DNA of 35,809 nucleotides, taken from positions 1 to 35,809 of the forward strand of contig JAFTWV010000128.1 in the NCBI GenBank assembly GCA_017465155.1, in the 5' to 3' direction. The DNA is from Clostridia bacterium (GTDB lineage: Bacteria; Bacillota; Clostridia; Christensenellales; Aristaeellaceae). The notes under the pieces were generated by a model. That model did no database searches and was not told where the DNA came from. It worked only from the letters and a program-made list of their open reading frames with translations. Positions 14,835 to 23,129 of the stretch are shown one piece after another; position 1 is the stretch's first letter; each line of letters begins with the position of its first letter. Made by a program: the position numbers and the translations under genes.

Positions 14835-15659
14835 TTACAGAGATACTTTTTTATCCAGCATCCATGCACAGCCGAAGAGGCTGATCAGGATGGTTGCAAG
14901 GCTGACGCCCATCGCGGGGAGCATCGCAGTCAGGATGTCGTTCAGCGTTGCCGTCTTTGTCAGACCGTACTGGGTCGTAATCTGGATGGTCGCAGCATTT
15001 TCGTAGATGACCAGTTCATCAATGGCTGAAGGCAGCAGGCCTGTCAGCTCACGAACGCCCCAGTTCAGCAGGAAGAAGATACCCAGCGCAGCCGCACCTC
15101 GCCATTTTTTGTCCCGGAACAGCGTGTGGCTGAGGGTAATGGCCAGATACGCGATGGCAAAGAAGGACAGCAGGGACAGGAAGATGTCCAGCACAATGAT
15201 CAGCACGGCCAGGCCAAGCTGATCCATATGAAGCCCGTAGCTCAGCAGAAATTCATTCAGCTCTGCCGCGAAGCTCTCATATTCCCCCGCTTCCTTGAGG
15301 ATCATTACGATGTCCAGATAGGCAAGCAGCGCGTATACACCCGCGAACAGTACGCCGTTGACAAAGGTGTACAGATACTTCGAGCCCATGATCTTCAGGC
15401 CCGAATTGGGCGTCATGAAGATCAGATAGGCGCTTCGGTTCTTCATCTCTGCGGAGTACGTCGTTACGCCGCGGATGAACACGTAGATCGCTACCGCATA
15501 GGTACAGCACATCAGCATCACAATGGAGATCATCAGATGCATGGCATTCTCCATGTGCATGGCAATGAGGAAGTACGCCTCGATACCGGCGGTGATACCC
15601 AGCAGCACCAGCATCGCCGTGAGGGCCTTGCGGAATTCGTACTTGATCAGCTTAAGCAT
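14835..15659 (-). CDS. ABC-2 type transporter permease embedded in the pyrimidine operon
   Basis: This 274-residue membrane protein begins MLKLIKYEFRKALTAML, a typical start of ABC-2 exporter permeases, and has about six transmembrane helices with a long loop between helices 3 and 4 (residues ~125-145). TPNSGLKIMGSKYL matches the segment after helix 2 in bacitracin/lantibiotic-type permeases. It overlaps the ATPase gene by eight bases, so the two form one transporter. It lies between pyrE and pyrB on the same strand without a terminator. The cargo is unknown; the position allows a pyrimidine-related role, but chance insertion is equally possible. Confidence 0.88.
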   Translation of the reverse strand: MLKLIKYEFRKALTAMLVLLGITAGIEAYFLIAMHMENAMHLMISIVMLMCCTYAVAIYVFIRGVTTYSAEMKNRSAYLIFMTPNSGLKIMGSKYLYTFVNGVLFAGVYALLAYLDIVMILKEAGEYESFAAELNEFLLSYGLHMDQLGLAVLIIVLDIFLSLLSFFAIAYLAITLSHTLFRDKKWRGAAALGIFFLLNWGVRELTGLLPSAIDELVIYENAATIQITTQYGLTKTATLNDILTAMLPAMGVSLATILISLFGCAWMLDKKVSL

Positions 15660-16365
15660 GCACCGTCACCTCCTCCGGCTCGTGGCTGCCGTAGATGCGC
15701 AGGTACAGATCCGTCAGCGTGCCTTCGACGGCCAGCTCGTCACGGCTGCCCATGCGTTCGATCACGCCGTACTTCATGAAAATCGCATGATCAATATAGG
15801 GATCCAGCTCATCCACCAAATGGGTGGAAATGATCATGGAGCGCCCCTGCTGCCGGTTGCGGACGATCTCGCTGACCACCTGTGCGCGAGTCAGGATATC
15901 CACGCCGTTAAGAGGCTCGTCAAACATCATCAGCTTCGCATCACGGGAGAGCGTCAGGGCCAGACGCACCTTGGCGTTCATACCGCTGGACAGGGTACGG
16001 ATCTTGTCCTTGGGATTCAGCTCCATCCGGACCAGGGTTTCCTCAAATCGGACCATATCAAAGTCATGGAAGAAGTCTGCGTAATACTTCCCTGCATCCA
16101 TGATGGTCATGTAGTTGTAGAAGTAGCTTTCTGTGGGCATATAGGCGATGGCCGCCTTGGTTGCCGGGCCAACCGGCAATCCCTCAAAACGGATGTCGCC
16201 CGAGGTAGGCTTGGTCAGACCCGCGATCATCTTCATCAGCGTAGTCTTGCCGCTGCCATTGGGCCCCAGAAGTGCGTATGTCCGGCCCGGCTCAATCGTC
16301 AGCGATACATCGTTTACCGCCAGCTTGCTGACATACTTGCGGGTCAGGTTGGTGATTTCCAGCAT
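15652..16365 (-). CDS. ABC transporter ATP-binding protein embedded in the pyrimidine operon
   Basis: This 237-residue ATPase has Walker A GPNGSGKTT, Q-loop AYMPTES, a slightly unusual signature LSSGMNAKVRLALTL, Walker B LMMFDEPLNGVD and H-loop IISTHLVDE. The signature with SSGM in place of SGGQ and the short length are typical of the CcmA/YtrB-like exporter ATPases. The start at 16365 follows AAAGGAG. It comes 33 bases after pyrE and partners the overlapping permease gene. No regulatory domain is seen. Confidence 0.9.
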   Translation of the reverse strand: MLEITNLTRKYVSKLAVNDVSLTIEPGRTYALLGPNGSGKTTLMKMIAGLTKPTSGDIRFEGLPVGPATKAAIAYMPTESYFYNYMTIMDAGKYYADFFHDFDMVRFEETLVRMELNPKDKIRTLSSGMNAKVRLALTLSRDAKLMMFDEPLNGVDILTRAQVVSEIVRNRQQGRSMIISTHLVDELDPYIDHAIFMKYGVIERMGSRDELAVEGTLTDLYLRIYGSHEPEEVTVHA

Positions 16366-16398
16366 GATTGGCTCCTTTTCGGAGGAGCGGGCGCAGGC

Positions 16399-17055
16399 TT
16401 ATGCCTTTGCACCGTTCACTTCCAGATAATTCTTGATGCGCTGTACATTCTCGGCGTTTTTCTCGTCCTGCTCGAGGTACTCGATGATGTCGTACACATC
16501 GACCACCGCATACACCGGGAAGCCGAACTCATCCTGCACCTCGGCCATGGCAGACTTCTCGGTCTTGCCCTTCTCCTTGCGGTCGACCATGATGAAGGTC
16601 GCGGCGACCTTCACGCCCTCCAGGTGGCTGAGGATAGCCATGCTCTCGCGGATGGCCGTACCGGCGGTGATGACGTCCTCAACGATGACGACTTCCTCGC
16701 CCGCCTTCGGAACATAGCCGACGAACACGCCGCCCTCGCCGTGATCCTTCACTTCCTTGCGGTTGAAGAAGAAGGGCACGTCCAGGCCCTGCTTGGACAG
16801 CGCCACAGCGGAGGACACCGCGATGGAGATGCCCTTGTAGGCAGGGCCGTACAGCACGGTGCGCTTGTTTCCAACCTTCTCCATGTAGGCCTTGGCGTAG
16901 AATTCGCCGAGCTTGGCGATCTGGTCGCCGGTCTTGATATCGCCGGCGTTGATGAAGTAGGGGATCTTGCGGCCGGATTTGGCGGTGAAATCGCCGAACT
17001 TCAGCACGCCCGCGTCCTCGAGGAACTTAATAAACTCATGCTTGTAAGCTTCCAT
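16399..17055 (-). CDS. pyrE: Orotate phosphoribosyltransferase
   Basis: PyrE joins orotate to PRPP to form OMP. The PRPP-binding signature VVIVEDVITAGTA is at residues 122-134, and FFFNRKEVKDHGEGG (96-110) is the catalytic flexible loop with the conserved Lys and Asp-His. The protein has 218 residues, within the family range. ATG 17055 has AAAGGAG nine bases upstream; longer frames run into the intergenic palindrome and are not supported. It follows pyrF, from which it is separated by a 116-bp palindromic element, and precedes the embedded ABC genes. Confidence 0.96.
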   Translation of the reverse strand: MEAYKHEFIKFLEDAGVLKFGDFTAKSGRKIPYFINAGDIKTGDQIAKLGEFYAKAYMEKVGNKRTVLYGPAYKGISIAVSSAVALSKQGLDVPFFFNRKEVKDHGEGGVFVGYVPKAGEEVVIVEDVITAGTAIRESMAILSHLEGVKVAATFIMVDRKEKGKTEKSAMAEVQDEFGFPVYAVVDVYDIIEYLEQDEKNAENVQRIKNYLEVNGAKA

Positions 17056-17102
17056 TGTTACATTCTCCTTTTCATTATGAATATCATCATTGCCGCAGAA
17101 GG

Positions 17103-17218
17103 CTCCCACCGTCATCGCCTTACGGCGATGCCACCTCCCTCAGAGAGGGAGGCTGGGGCCTCGCGTACCAAAGGCCTCCCTCTCTGAGGGAGGTGTCGCC
17201 GTCAGGCGACGGTGGGAG
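17103..17218. repeat. Palindromic miniature intergenic element between pyrF and pyrE
   Basis: This 116-bp segment is almost entirely an inverted repeat. The outer arms CTCCCACCGTC (17103-17113) and GACGGTGGGAG (17208-17218) match exactly. Each half has a small hairpin (ATCGCC-TTAC-GGCGAT left, TCGCC-GTCA-GGCGA right), then a 22-bp arm containing CCTCCCTCAGAGAGGGAGG and its complement. The inner loop is about 20 bases. It ends one base from the pyrF stop codon. It has no coding capacity and resembles a MITE or cruciform-forming intergenic repeat. Confidence 0.85.
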
Positions 17219-17219
17219 T

Positions 17220-17918
17220 TCACTCGCCGAGGAACTCACGCACGCAGCGATTGTACGCCGCCACAGGATCGGCAGCAGCGGTAATCGGGCGGCCCACGAC
17301 GATGTAGTCGCTGGCAGCCTTGGCCTTCTCGGGGGTCATGATGCGCACCTGATCGCCCACGTCGCCGTCAGCGAAGCGGATGCCGGGGGTGACGGTCATG
17401 AAGTCCGCGCCGCAGGCTTCCTTGACCAGCGCGGCTTCCAGCGGAGAGCACACCACGCCGGAGAGGCCCGCAGCCTTCGCGTTCTGGGCGTACTTCTTCA
17501 CGGTGTCGGGCATGGAGGCGTTGATCAGCAGCTCGTTCTGCATGCGCTCCTCGCTGGTGGAGGTCAGCTGGGTCACGGCCAGCAGCACGCCGCAGGTGCC
17601 GTCCTCCTTGGTCAGGCCTTCCTTGGCGGCTTCCATCATCGCGATGGTGCCGGAGGCGTGCAGGTTGGTCATGTCCACATCAAGGTGGCGCAGCACCATC
17701 ATGGCCTTCTTGACGGTGTTGGGAATGTCGTGCAGCTTCAGATCCAGGAAGATCTTGTGGCCGCGCGCCTTGATCTCCTTGACGATGGACGGGCCTTCGG
17801 CGTAGTACAGCTCCATGCCGATCTTCACGAAGGGCTTGCGGCCGGTGAACTGATCGAGGAACGCGAGGGTCTTTTCCTTATTTTCAAAGTCGAGGGCAAT
17901 GATGACGTCCTTAGCCAT
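17220..17918 (-). CDS. pyrF: Orotidine 5'-phosphate decarboxylase
   Basis: PyrF decarboxylates OMP to UMP, the last step of the pathway. The catalytic array is [11 protein letters not shown], with Asp59, Lys61 and Asp64 in the DxKxxD arrangement. The substrate phosphate loop is visible near the C-terminus as VVGRPIT. The length of 232 residues fits the PyrF type 1 group. ATG 17918 has AAGGAGG ten bases upstream. The gene follows element B (and pyrD) on the same strand and is followed at one base by the palindromic element. Confidence 0.96.
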   Translation of the reverse strand: MAKDVIIALDFENKEKTLAFLDQFTGRKPFVKIGMELYYAEGPSIVKEIKARGHKIFLDLKLHDIPNTVKKAMMVLRHLDVDMTNLHASGTIAMMEAAKEGLTKEDGTCGVLLAVTQLTSTSEERMQNELLINASMPDTVKKYAQNAKAAGLSGVVCSPLEAALVKEACGADFMTVTPGIRFADGDVGDQVRIMTPEKAKAASDYIVVGRPITAAADPVAAYNRCVREFLGE

Positions 17919-18027
17919 TGTTATGTGTCCTCCTTATGTCGTCGTATATGTATATCTACATGCGGAATGCATGCGGATGACGGAAGTTTGTGGACTAATG
18001 TTCTATCCCTTGATGATTCATGAGCTG

Positions 18028-18163
18028 TTTTCCGAATCCAGAGATTCGGAAAAGACGCGTGTGGCGTTGCGCTCCGGCGTGGACGCCTTCCGGGGTGCTG
18101 GGCCTCCGCGGCCCTGCACCCCGGAAGGGGCATCGCCCCTTAACCCTTTTTCCCGCTTCCTTG
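18028..18163 (+). repeat. Dispersed structured element, copy B, within the pyrimidine operon
   Basis: Stem I is TTTTCCGAATC (18028-18038), loop CAGA, GATTCGGAAAA (18043-18053), a perfect 11-bp stem that differs in sequence from copies A and C. The linker GACGCGTGTGGCGTTGCGC parallels that of copy A. Stem II is large: TTCCGGGGTGC (18088-18098) with GCACCCCGGAA (18116-18126), extended by GGGCC/GGCCC. Stem III is AAGGGG-CATCG-CCCCTT (18125-18141). The tail ACCCTTTTT ends at 18151, and the pyrD stop codon is at 18164. Confidence 0.72.
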
Positions 18164-19069
18164 TTACACTCTTGTGATGTCGCTCAGCTTTTCGATATGC
18201 AGCTTCTCCATCTCGATGGGCAGCTGCTCGATGATCTCCTTGCAGGCGTAGGGATTCACCAGGTTCGCCGCGCCGACCTGCACTGCCTTGGCGCCGGCCA
18301 TCATCATCTCGATGACGTCGCGGGCCGTGCTGATGCCGCCCATGCCGATGACCGGAATCTTCACCGCGCCGGTCACCTGATACACCATGCGCACCGCCAC
18401 CGGGAAGATGCCCGGGCCGGAGTAGCCGCCCATGACGTTCGCCAGAATGGGCTTGCGGCGGTTGAGGTCAATGCGCATGCCCAGCAGGGTGTTGATCAGG
18501 CTCAGGCCGTCCGCACCTGCATCCTCGCAGGCCTTGGCGATGGACACGATGTCGGTGACATTGGGGCTGAGCTTGATGTACACGGGCTTGGTGGCGACTT
18601 CCTTCACCGCGCGGGTGACACTCGCCGCAGCCTCGGGGCTGGTACCAAAGGCCATGCCGCCGCCGTGGACGTTCGGGCAGGAGATGTTCACCTCGAGGAT
18701 CTCGACCTGGTCTTCCTTCGTCAGCTTGGAGACGCAGTTCACATACTCCTCGATGGAGAAGCCGCTGATGTTCGCCACGATGGGCTTGTGGAACACCTTG
18801 CGCAGTGCAGGCAGCTCGTGGGCAATGACGTGATCCACACCGGGGTTTTGAAGGCCGACGGAGTTCAGCATGCCATTGGGGCACTCTGCGATGCGGGGCG
18901 TGGGGTTGCCGAAGCGGCTCTCGGCAGTCGTTCCCTTGAAGGACAGGGAGCCGAGAATGTTAATGTCGTAGTACGGCAGGAATTCCTGACCGAAGCCGTA
19001 TGTGCCGCTGGCGGGGATGATGGGGTTGTCCAGCTTCACGCCGGAAAGGGTTACGCTCAAATCCTTCAT
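18164..19069 (-). CDS. pyrD: Dihydroorotate dehydrogenase 1B, catalytic subunit
   Basis: PyrD oxidises dihydroorotate to orotate with FMN. It is a class 1B enzyme because the active-site base is Cys131 in [12 protein letters not shown] and because pyrK is adjacent. Other family marks are the N-terminal [13 protein letters not shown] (FMN site) and [12 protein letters not shown] near the C-terminus (phosphate binding). Length is 301 residues. ATG 19069 has GGAGG nine bases upstream and lies four bases after the pyrK stop. Electrons pass through PyrK to NAD+. Element B follows the stop codon by 12 bases. Confidence 0.96.
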   Translation of the reverse strand: MKDLSVTLSGVKLDNPIIPASGTYGFGQEFLPYYDINILGSLSFKGTTAESRFGNPTPRIAECPNGMLNSVGLQNPGVDHVIAHELPALRKVFHKPIVANISGFSIEEYVNCVSKLTKEDQVEILEVNISCPNVHGGGMAFGTSPEAAASVTRAVKEVATKPVYIKLSPNVTDIVSIAKACEDAGADGLSLINTLLGMRIDLNRRKPILANVMGGYSGPGIFPVAVRMVYQVTGAVKIPVIGMGGISTARDVIEMMMAGAKAVQVGAANLVNPYACKEIIEQLPIEMEKLHIEKLSDITRV

Positions 19070-19073
19070 ATCA

Positions 19074-19802
19074 TCAAGCCTCCCACAGAACTTCGTCACG
19101 ATCCAGAATCGGGCCGTCCTTGCAGATGCGCTTGTAGCCGCCCTTGACCTTCACGGTGCAGCCCATGCAGGCGCCGAAGCCGCAGCCCATGCGCTCCTCG
19201 AAGGAGAGCTGTGCGGGCTTCTCGCTGGCGTTCATGATGGCCTTGAGCATCGGCAGCGGGCCGCAGGCGCAGATGTCGGTAAAGTCGAGGTCCGCCATCG
19301 CATCGGTGACCAGACCCTTCACGCCCGCGCTGCCGTCCATCGTGGCCAGCACGAATGCCGCACCCATGGCCTCCACCGCGTCGCGCAGGAAGACCTCGCT
19401 TTCGGTGTTGAAGCCCGCCAGCACGGTGGGGTGCTTGCCTTCCGCCAGCAGCTGACGGCACAGGCCGATCATGGGGGGCAGGCCCACGCCGCCGCCGATG
19501 AGCAGTGGCTTATCGCCGCAGCGGGAGGTGTTAAAGCCGTTGCCAAGGCCGTTCAGCACGTCCAGCTCCATGCCGGGCTTCATCACGGACATGGCCTCGG
19601 TGCCCTGACCGACGACCTTGTAGACCAGAGTGATTGTGGTGTCGTCCCAGTCGCAGATGGAGATGGGGCGGCGCAGGTAGAAGCCGGGGACGGTCAGCTG
19701 TACAAACTGGCCGGGGTTCTTGATGGCGCTGGTATCGCCCTCAAGCCTCATGCGCCAGACGGTTTCTGTCAGCTGGGTATTTTCAATCAGGCGGTAGAGC
19801 AT
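19074..19802 (-). CDS. pyrK: Dihydroorotate dehydrogenase 1B, electron transfer subunit
   Basis: PyrK carries FAD and a [2Fe-2S] cluster and passes electrons from PyrD to NAD+. The FAD-binding RRPISI motif is at about residues 44-49, GGGVGLPP (103-110) is the nucleotide-binding loop, and Cys207, Cys212, Cys215 and Cys227 (CGFGACMGC and RIC) are the cluster ligands, all present. Length is 242 residues. ATG 19802 has GGAGGAGG six bases upstream. It follows pyrC by 24 bases. Confidence 0.95.
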   Translation of the reverse strand: MLYRLIENTQLTETVWRMRLEGDTSAIKNPGQFVQLTVPGFYLRRPISICDWDDTTITLVYKVVGQGTEAMSVMKPGMELDVLNGLGNGFNTSRCGDKPLLIGGGVGLPPMIGLCRQLLAEGKHPTVLAGFNTESEVFLRDAVEAMGAAFVLATMDGSAGVKGLVTDAMADLDFTDICACGPLPMLKAIMNASEKPAQLSFEERMGCGFGACMGCTVKVKGGYKRICKDGPILDRDEVLWEA

Positions 19803-19826
19803 GATGTTCCTCCTCCTTCATTGTTG

Positions 19827-21098
19827 TCACATGTTCTGGTAGGCGACCTTGTCGCCGCAGATCGTCAGCTTGCACTCTGCGTGCACCTTCCATCCCTCAA
19901 AGGGCGTAGCCTTGCCCTTGGAGAGGAAGTCGTCAGGGTCAATCACCTTGTCCGCATTCAGGTCAAAGACGGTGATCTCCGCGCGGTCGCCAAGTTCGAT
20001 GCCGCCGTCCAGCCGGAAGCGGCTGCGGGGTGCATAAGCCATGCGGTCGATCAGCGTTTCAAGGGACATCCGCCCGTTCTCCACAAAGTAGGTATACATC
20101 AGCGGAAAGGCCGTTTCGATGCCCACCACACCCATGGCGGACTTGGCAAGGCCCTTCGCCTTTTCCCCGGCAGAGTGGGGCGCATGGTCGGTGGCGATCA
20201 TGTCGATGGTGCCGTCGAGGACGCCCTCGATCAGCGCGGCCTGATCCTCCCTGTCGCGCAGGGGGGGATTCATCTTGAACCGGCCCAGATCCTGCAGGTC
20301 ATCCTGACAGAGCAGCAGGTAGTGCGGCCCGGTCTCGCAGGTAACATTCAGGCCCTCCGCCTTCGCCCTGCGGATGATGTCCACGCTCTCCTTCGTGCTG
20401 ACATGGCAGACGTGGTAACGGCAGCCGGTTTCCCGCACCAGCTCCACGTCGCGGGCAATGGGCGCCCATTCGCTTTCGGAGGGGATGCCGGGAATGCCGT
20501 GTTCCTTTGCAAATGCGCCGTCGTGGATCGCGCCGCCGGCGGGGATCAGGCTCATGTCCTCGCAGTGGGCCGCGATGATGGAATCCGCCGCCGCGCAGCG
20601 CTTCATGGCCTCCTTCATGGTCGTTTCTTCTTTCACGCCGCGCCCGTCGTCAGAGAAGCCCATAACGCGCTCCGCAAGGCCCTTGATGTCCGTCAGCTCG
20701 CCCTCGCCCTTCTGGCCGATGGTGATCGAAGCATAGGGCAGCACGCTGATGACCGCCTGTGCAGCGATCATGTCCTCCTGCACCTTCAGATGCTCGTCGC
20801 TGTCGGGAGCAGGATTCAGGTTCGGCATCGCGCCGACCACCGTATAGCCGCCGCGTGCGCAGGCCTTCGTGCCGGTTTCGATCGTTTCCTTATAAGAAAA
20901 TCCCGGCTCACGCAAGTGCACATGCACATCCGCAAATCCGGGAAAAACTGCCATACCATGGCAATCAAACACTTTATCCACATTGTTGGACACAATAGCC
21001 TGACCACGGCCGGTGACGATACCGTCCGTAACCTCAATATCCATGGGGATGAGCTGACCGTGATCGTACACCCGACCGCCCTTGAGCAGCATTCGCAC
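19827..21098 (-). CDS. pyrC: Dihydroorotase
   Basis: PyrC cyclises N-carbamoyl-L-aspartate to dihydroorotate. It is the type I, roughly 420-residue kind (423 here). The zinc motif HVHLREPG has His59 and His61. Further metal ligands are seen in AAHCEDM and CHVSTKES, and the catalytic Asp in ATDHAPH. GTG 21098 is chosen because AAGGAGG is eight bases upstream; an ATG two codons later is less well placed. It is the first gene of the pyrimidine operon, 60 bases from a good promoter, and no attenuator is seen in its short leader. Confidence 0.95.
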   Translation of the reverse strand: MRMLLKGGRVYDHGQLIPMDIEVTDGIVTGRGQAIVSNNVDKVFDCHGMAVFPGFADVHVHLREPGFSYKETIETGTKACARGGYTVVGAMPNLNPAPDSDEHLKVQEDMIAAQAVISVLPYASITIGQKGEGELTDIKGLAERVMGFSDDGRGVKEETTMKEAMKRCAAADSIIAAHCEDMSLIPAGGAIHDGAFAKEHGIPGIPSESEWAPIARDVELVRETGCRYHVCHVSTKESVDIIRRAKAEGLNVTCETGPHYLLLCQDDLQDLGRFKMNPPLRDREDQAALIEGVLDGTIDMIATDHAPHSAGEKAKGLAKSAMGVVGIETAFPLMYTYFVENGRMSLETLIDRMAYAPRSRFRLDGGIELGDRAEITVFDLNADKVIDPDDFLSKGKATPFEGWKVHAECKLTICGDKVAYQNM

Positions 21099-21159
21099 GT
21101 GGACATCCTCCTTGTTGCTGTATTGAGATCAATCATTGACCGACTTGGTTATCCAATTG

Positions 21160-21188
21160 ATTATAGCAGATTTCCCACAGTTATGCAA
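21160..21188 (-). promoter_or_regulatory. Promoter of the pyrimidine operon
   Basis: TTGCAT (21183-21188), 17 bases, TATAAT (21160-21165) on the minus strand. The leader is only about 55 nt. It contains no intrinsic terminator and no PyrR-type binding loop that I could identify. Confidence 0.8.
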
Positions 21189-21290
21189 GCCTTTTTTGTG
21201 ATGTTTTTCTCTGCAGGCCAGACATACAGTCCCTGCCTTGTAAACGATATGAAAAAATGTCCAAAACGGGTAACAAACCTGCGAAACGCT

Positions 21291-21319
21291 TTGCATTTTT
21301 CCTGTAAGTATGATACAAT
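21291..21319 (+). promoter_or_regulatory. Promoter of the coiled-coil gene pair
   Basis: TTGCAT (21291-21296), 17 bases, TACAAT (21314-21319), about 42 bases before the TTG start. Both this and the divergent pyr promoter use TTGCAT as -35. Confidence 0.78.
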
Positions 21320-21360
21320 ACTTGAAGCGACCAACCACACAGGACGGGAGGTGTTCCCTG

Positions 21361-21807
21361 TTGACAACGCGAATGCTGCCCCGCTGGTTCCGCGTGCTGT
21401 TTGTACTGGTGATGCTGACACTGAGCGCCGTGATGGCAACGCAGCTTTTCCGTCAGGCTTCGCTGCGTTCCCAGATTGTCCAGCTGACAGACGAGCTGTC
21501 CATCAGTCAGCAGCGGCTGGCCAAACAGCAGCTTGAATATGATCAGGCGCTTGCTTCGCTCCCTCAGATTCAGCAGGAGCTTGCCCTCGTCGCCCCCAAG
21601 GCGGAAGCTGTCTACCAGCAGGAGCAGACGCTCCGCGATCAGCGCAAGACGCTGCGCGCCCAAAGCAAGGAGCTGCAGAGCACTCTGGCTGCCCTCCAGC
21701 CTGAGCTTGACGCCGTCCGTTCCGATTTGTCCGGCGTTCAGTCTGCCATCACCCTGATGCAGTCTGCGCTGACCGATATGCAGGCGCTGATGCAGCTCCT
21801 GAAGTAA
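21361..21807 (+). CDS. Membrane-anchored coiled-coil protein, function unknown
   Basis: This 148-residue protein has a short N-terminal basic segment, one transmembrane helix (WFRVLFVLVMLTLSAVMATQ) and then about 110 residues of continuous coiled coil rich in Gln, Leu and Glu (LRSQIVQLTDELSISQQRLA, later LRAQSKELQSTLAALQPELD). The helix orientation suggests an outside coiled coil. TTG 21361 is the start because GGAGG lies nine bases upstream; the ATG four codons later lacks a suitable site. The next gene encodes a larger protein of similar design, so the pair may act together, for example at the cell envelope. No family is recognised. Confidence 0.72.
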   Translation: MTTRMLPRWFRVLFVLVMLTLSAVMATQLFRQASLRSQIVQLTDELSISQQRLAKQQLEYDQALASLPQIQQELALVAPKAEAVYQQEQTLRDQRKTLRAQSKELQSTLAALQPELDAVRSDLSGVQSAITLMQSALTDMQALMQLLK

Positions 21808-21882
21808 TCTTTCTTCGTCTCCTGCGCGCTGGCAAAGCGCGTCTGGTATATGCCGAACATTCAATTAAGGAGGTTTTCCCTG

Positions 21883-23070
21883 ATGTCCCAGAAAAAGAAC
21901 GCCAACAAGAAGAGCACATCCTTTATTGCGCTGATCGTCGTACTGGTCGTTGCTCTGATCATGATCGTGGTGCTCTTCAGCCAGTCCAACAGCCTGAACT
22001 CGCAGGTCGATACGCTCAACACCGAGCTGTCCGAGAGCCGTGCCAGCCTGCAGCAGACTATCGCTGACAAGACCGCCATTCAGGAGCAGCTGACAGCTGC
22101 CGAGCAGAGCCTGAAGGAAGCTCAGGCCACGCTGGAGGAGTCCACCCTGAAGGTGGCTGATCTGGAAAGCCAGCTGACCACCCTGACGGCGGAGAACAAC
22201 GCCAACAAGGAGCAGATCGCCGTCCTGACTGCTGATCTGGAGACCGCCAAAGCCAACAAGGCTGCCGCGGAGGTTTATCTGGCCAATGTGTCCAGCAGCA
22301 TCCAGATGGCACTGAACGCCCTGAACGGCGTGACGCCCGCCCCTGCTGCTACCGCCGAGCCCGAAGTTACCGCCGAGCCCGTCGTCGAGGAAGCTACCGA
22401 GCCCGAAGTTACCGCCGAGCCCGTCGTCGAGGAAGTCGCCGAGCCCGAAGTCACCGCTGAGCCCGTCGTCGAGGAAGTCACTGAGCCCGAAGTTACTGCT
22501 GAGCCCGTCGTCGAGGAAGTCGCCGAGCCCGAAGTTTCTGCTGAGCCCGTCGTCGAGGAAGTCGCCGAGCCCGAAGTTACCGCTGAGCCCGTCGTCGAGG
22601 AAGTCGCCGAGCCCGAAGTCACCGCTGAGCCCGTGACCGAGGAAGTCGCCGAGCCCGAAGTTACCGCTGAGCCCGTGACCGAGGAAGTCGCCGAGCCCGA
22701 AGTTACCGCTGAGCCCGTGACCGAGGAAGTCACTGAGCCCGAAGTCACCGCTGAGCCCGTCGTCGAAGAAGTTACCGAGCCCGCTGTGGACGAGGTTGTT
22801 CTGCCCGTCGTCACCGTCAACGAAGACGGCAGCACCACCGTTGTGACCGAAACTGCTAATGTCACCGTGACGCTGGATGAGACTGGCGCAATCGCCACCA
22901 TCAAGGCCATCGTCAACGAGACCGAAGTGGTCGACGCCTTTACAGCTCAGTTTGTCGGCAAGCTCCTGCCCCTCGATGCTGCCGCCATCGCGCTGGATGA
23001 TACTGGCGTTGCGCAGGCGATCATTGATGCACTGAATGTTCTGGCCACTCCTGTGGAGGCCGCTGCCTGA
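21883..23070 (+). CDS. Membrane-anchored coiled-coil protein with ten 14-residue repeats
   Basis: This 395-residue protein has a lysine-rich start, a transmembrane helix (SFIALIVVLVVALIMIVVLF), a coiled coil of about 115 residues (to residue ~150), then ten tandem units of EPEVTAEPVVEEVA or close variants (residues 159-298). A C-terminal globular part of about 97 residues follows, with VTVNEDGSTTVVTETANVTV and VDAFTAQFVGKLLPL. The acidic Pro/Glu/Val repeats probably form an extended wall-spanning rod. ATG 21883 has AAGGAGG nine bases upstream. It lies 75 bases after the smaller coiled-coil gene, in one operon. No enzymatic domain is recognised. Confidence 0.8.
   Translation: MSQKKNANKKSTSFIALIVVLVVALIMIVVLFSQSNSLNSQVDTLNTELSESRASLQQTIADKTAIQEQLTAAEQSLKEAQATLEESTLKVADLESQLTTLTAENNANKEQIAVLTADLETAKANKAAAEVYLANVSSSIQMALNALNGVTPAPAATAEPEVTAEPVVEEATEPEVTAEPVVEEVAEPEVTAEPVVEEVTEPEVTAEPVVEEVAEPEVSAEPVVEEVAEPEVTAEPVVEEVAEPEVTAEPVTEEVAEPEVTAEPVTEEVAEPEVTAEPVTEEVTEPEVTAEPVVEEVTEPAVDEVVLPVVTVNEDGSTTVVTETANVTVTLDETGAIATIKAIVNETEVVDAFTAQFVGKLLPLDAAAIALDDTGVAQAIIDALNVLATPVEAAA
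22357..22776 (+). repeat. Ten tandem 42-bp coding repeats
   Basis: Each 42-bp unit encodes 14 residues of consensus EPEVTAEPVVEEVA. Variants are VTEE in units 7-9, VSAE in unit 5 and AT, VA or VT at the unit end. Nucleotide identity between units is high, as expected for recent expansion by slippage or recombination. The opposite strand is also open across the repeats, which is a by-product of the repeat. Confidence 0.93.
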
Positions 23071-23076
23071 TTCACC

Positions 23077-23110
23077 TGCCCCAGGTCGCTTATGACCCGG
23101 GGCATTCTTC
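23077..23110 (+). terminator. Hairpin terminator of the repeat-protein gene
   Basis: TGCCCC-A-GGTC pairs with GACC-C-GGGGCA (23077-23104), followed by TTCTTC. The U-tract is modest. Confidence 0.65.
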
Positions 23111-23129
23111 ATATCAGAAAGGAAGCCGC

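Noticed and set aside
15523-17187. A 554-codon open frame on the plus strand across pyrE and the ABC genes
   Set aside because: It is antisense to recognised genes and crosses the palindromic element.
19002-21536. An 844-codon open frame on the plus strand across pyrC and pyrK
   Set aside because: It is antisense to intact pyrC and pyrK, has no start signals and no recognisable motifs.
22357-22776. A CRISPR array
   Set aside because: The units are contiguous with no spacers, are in frame with a coding gene and no cas genes are nearby.
22275-22916. A 213-codon minus-strand frame made of Ser/Thr/Gly-rich repeats
   Set aside because: It is only the reverse complement of the 42-bp coding repeat; the sense strand has the promoter, the ribosome-binding site, the transmembrane helix and the coiled coil.
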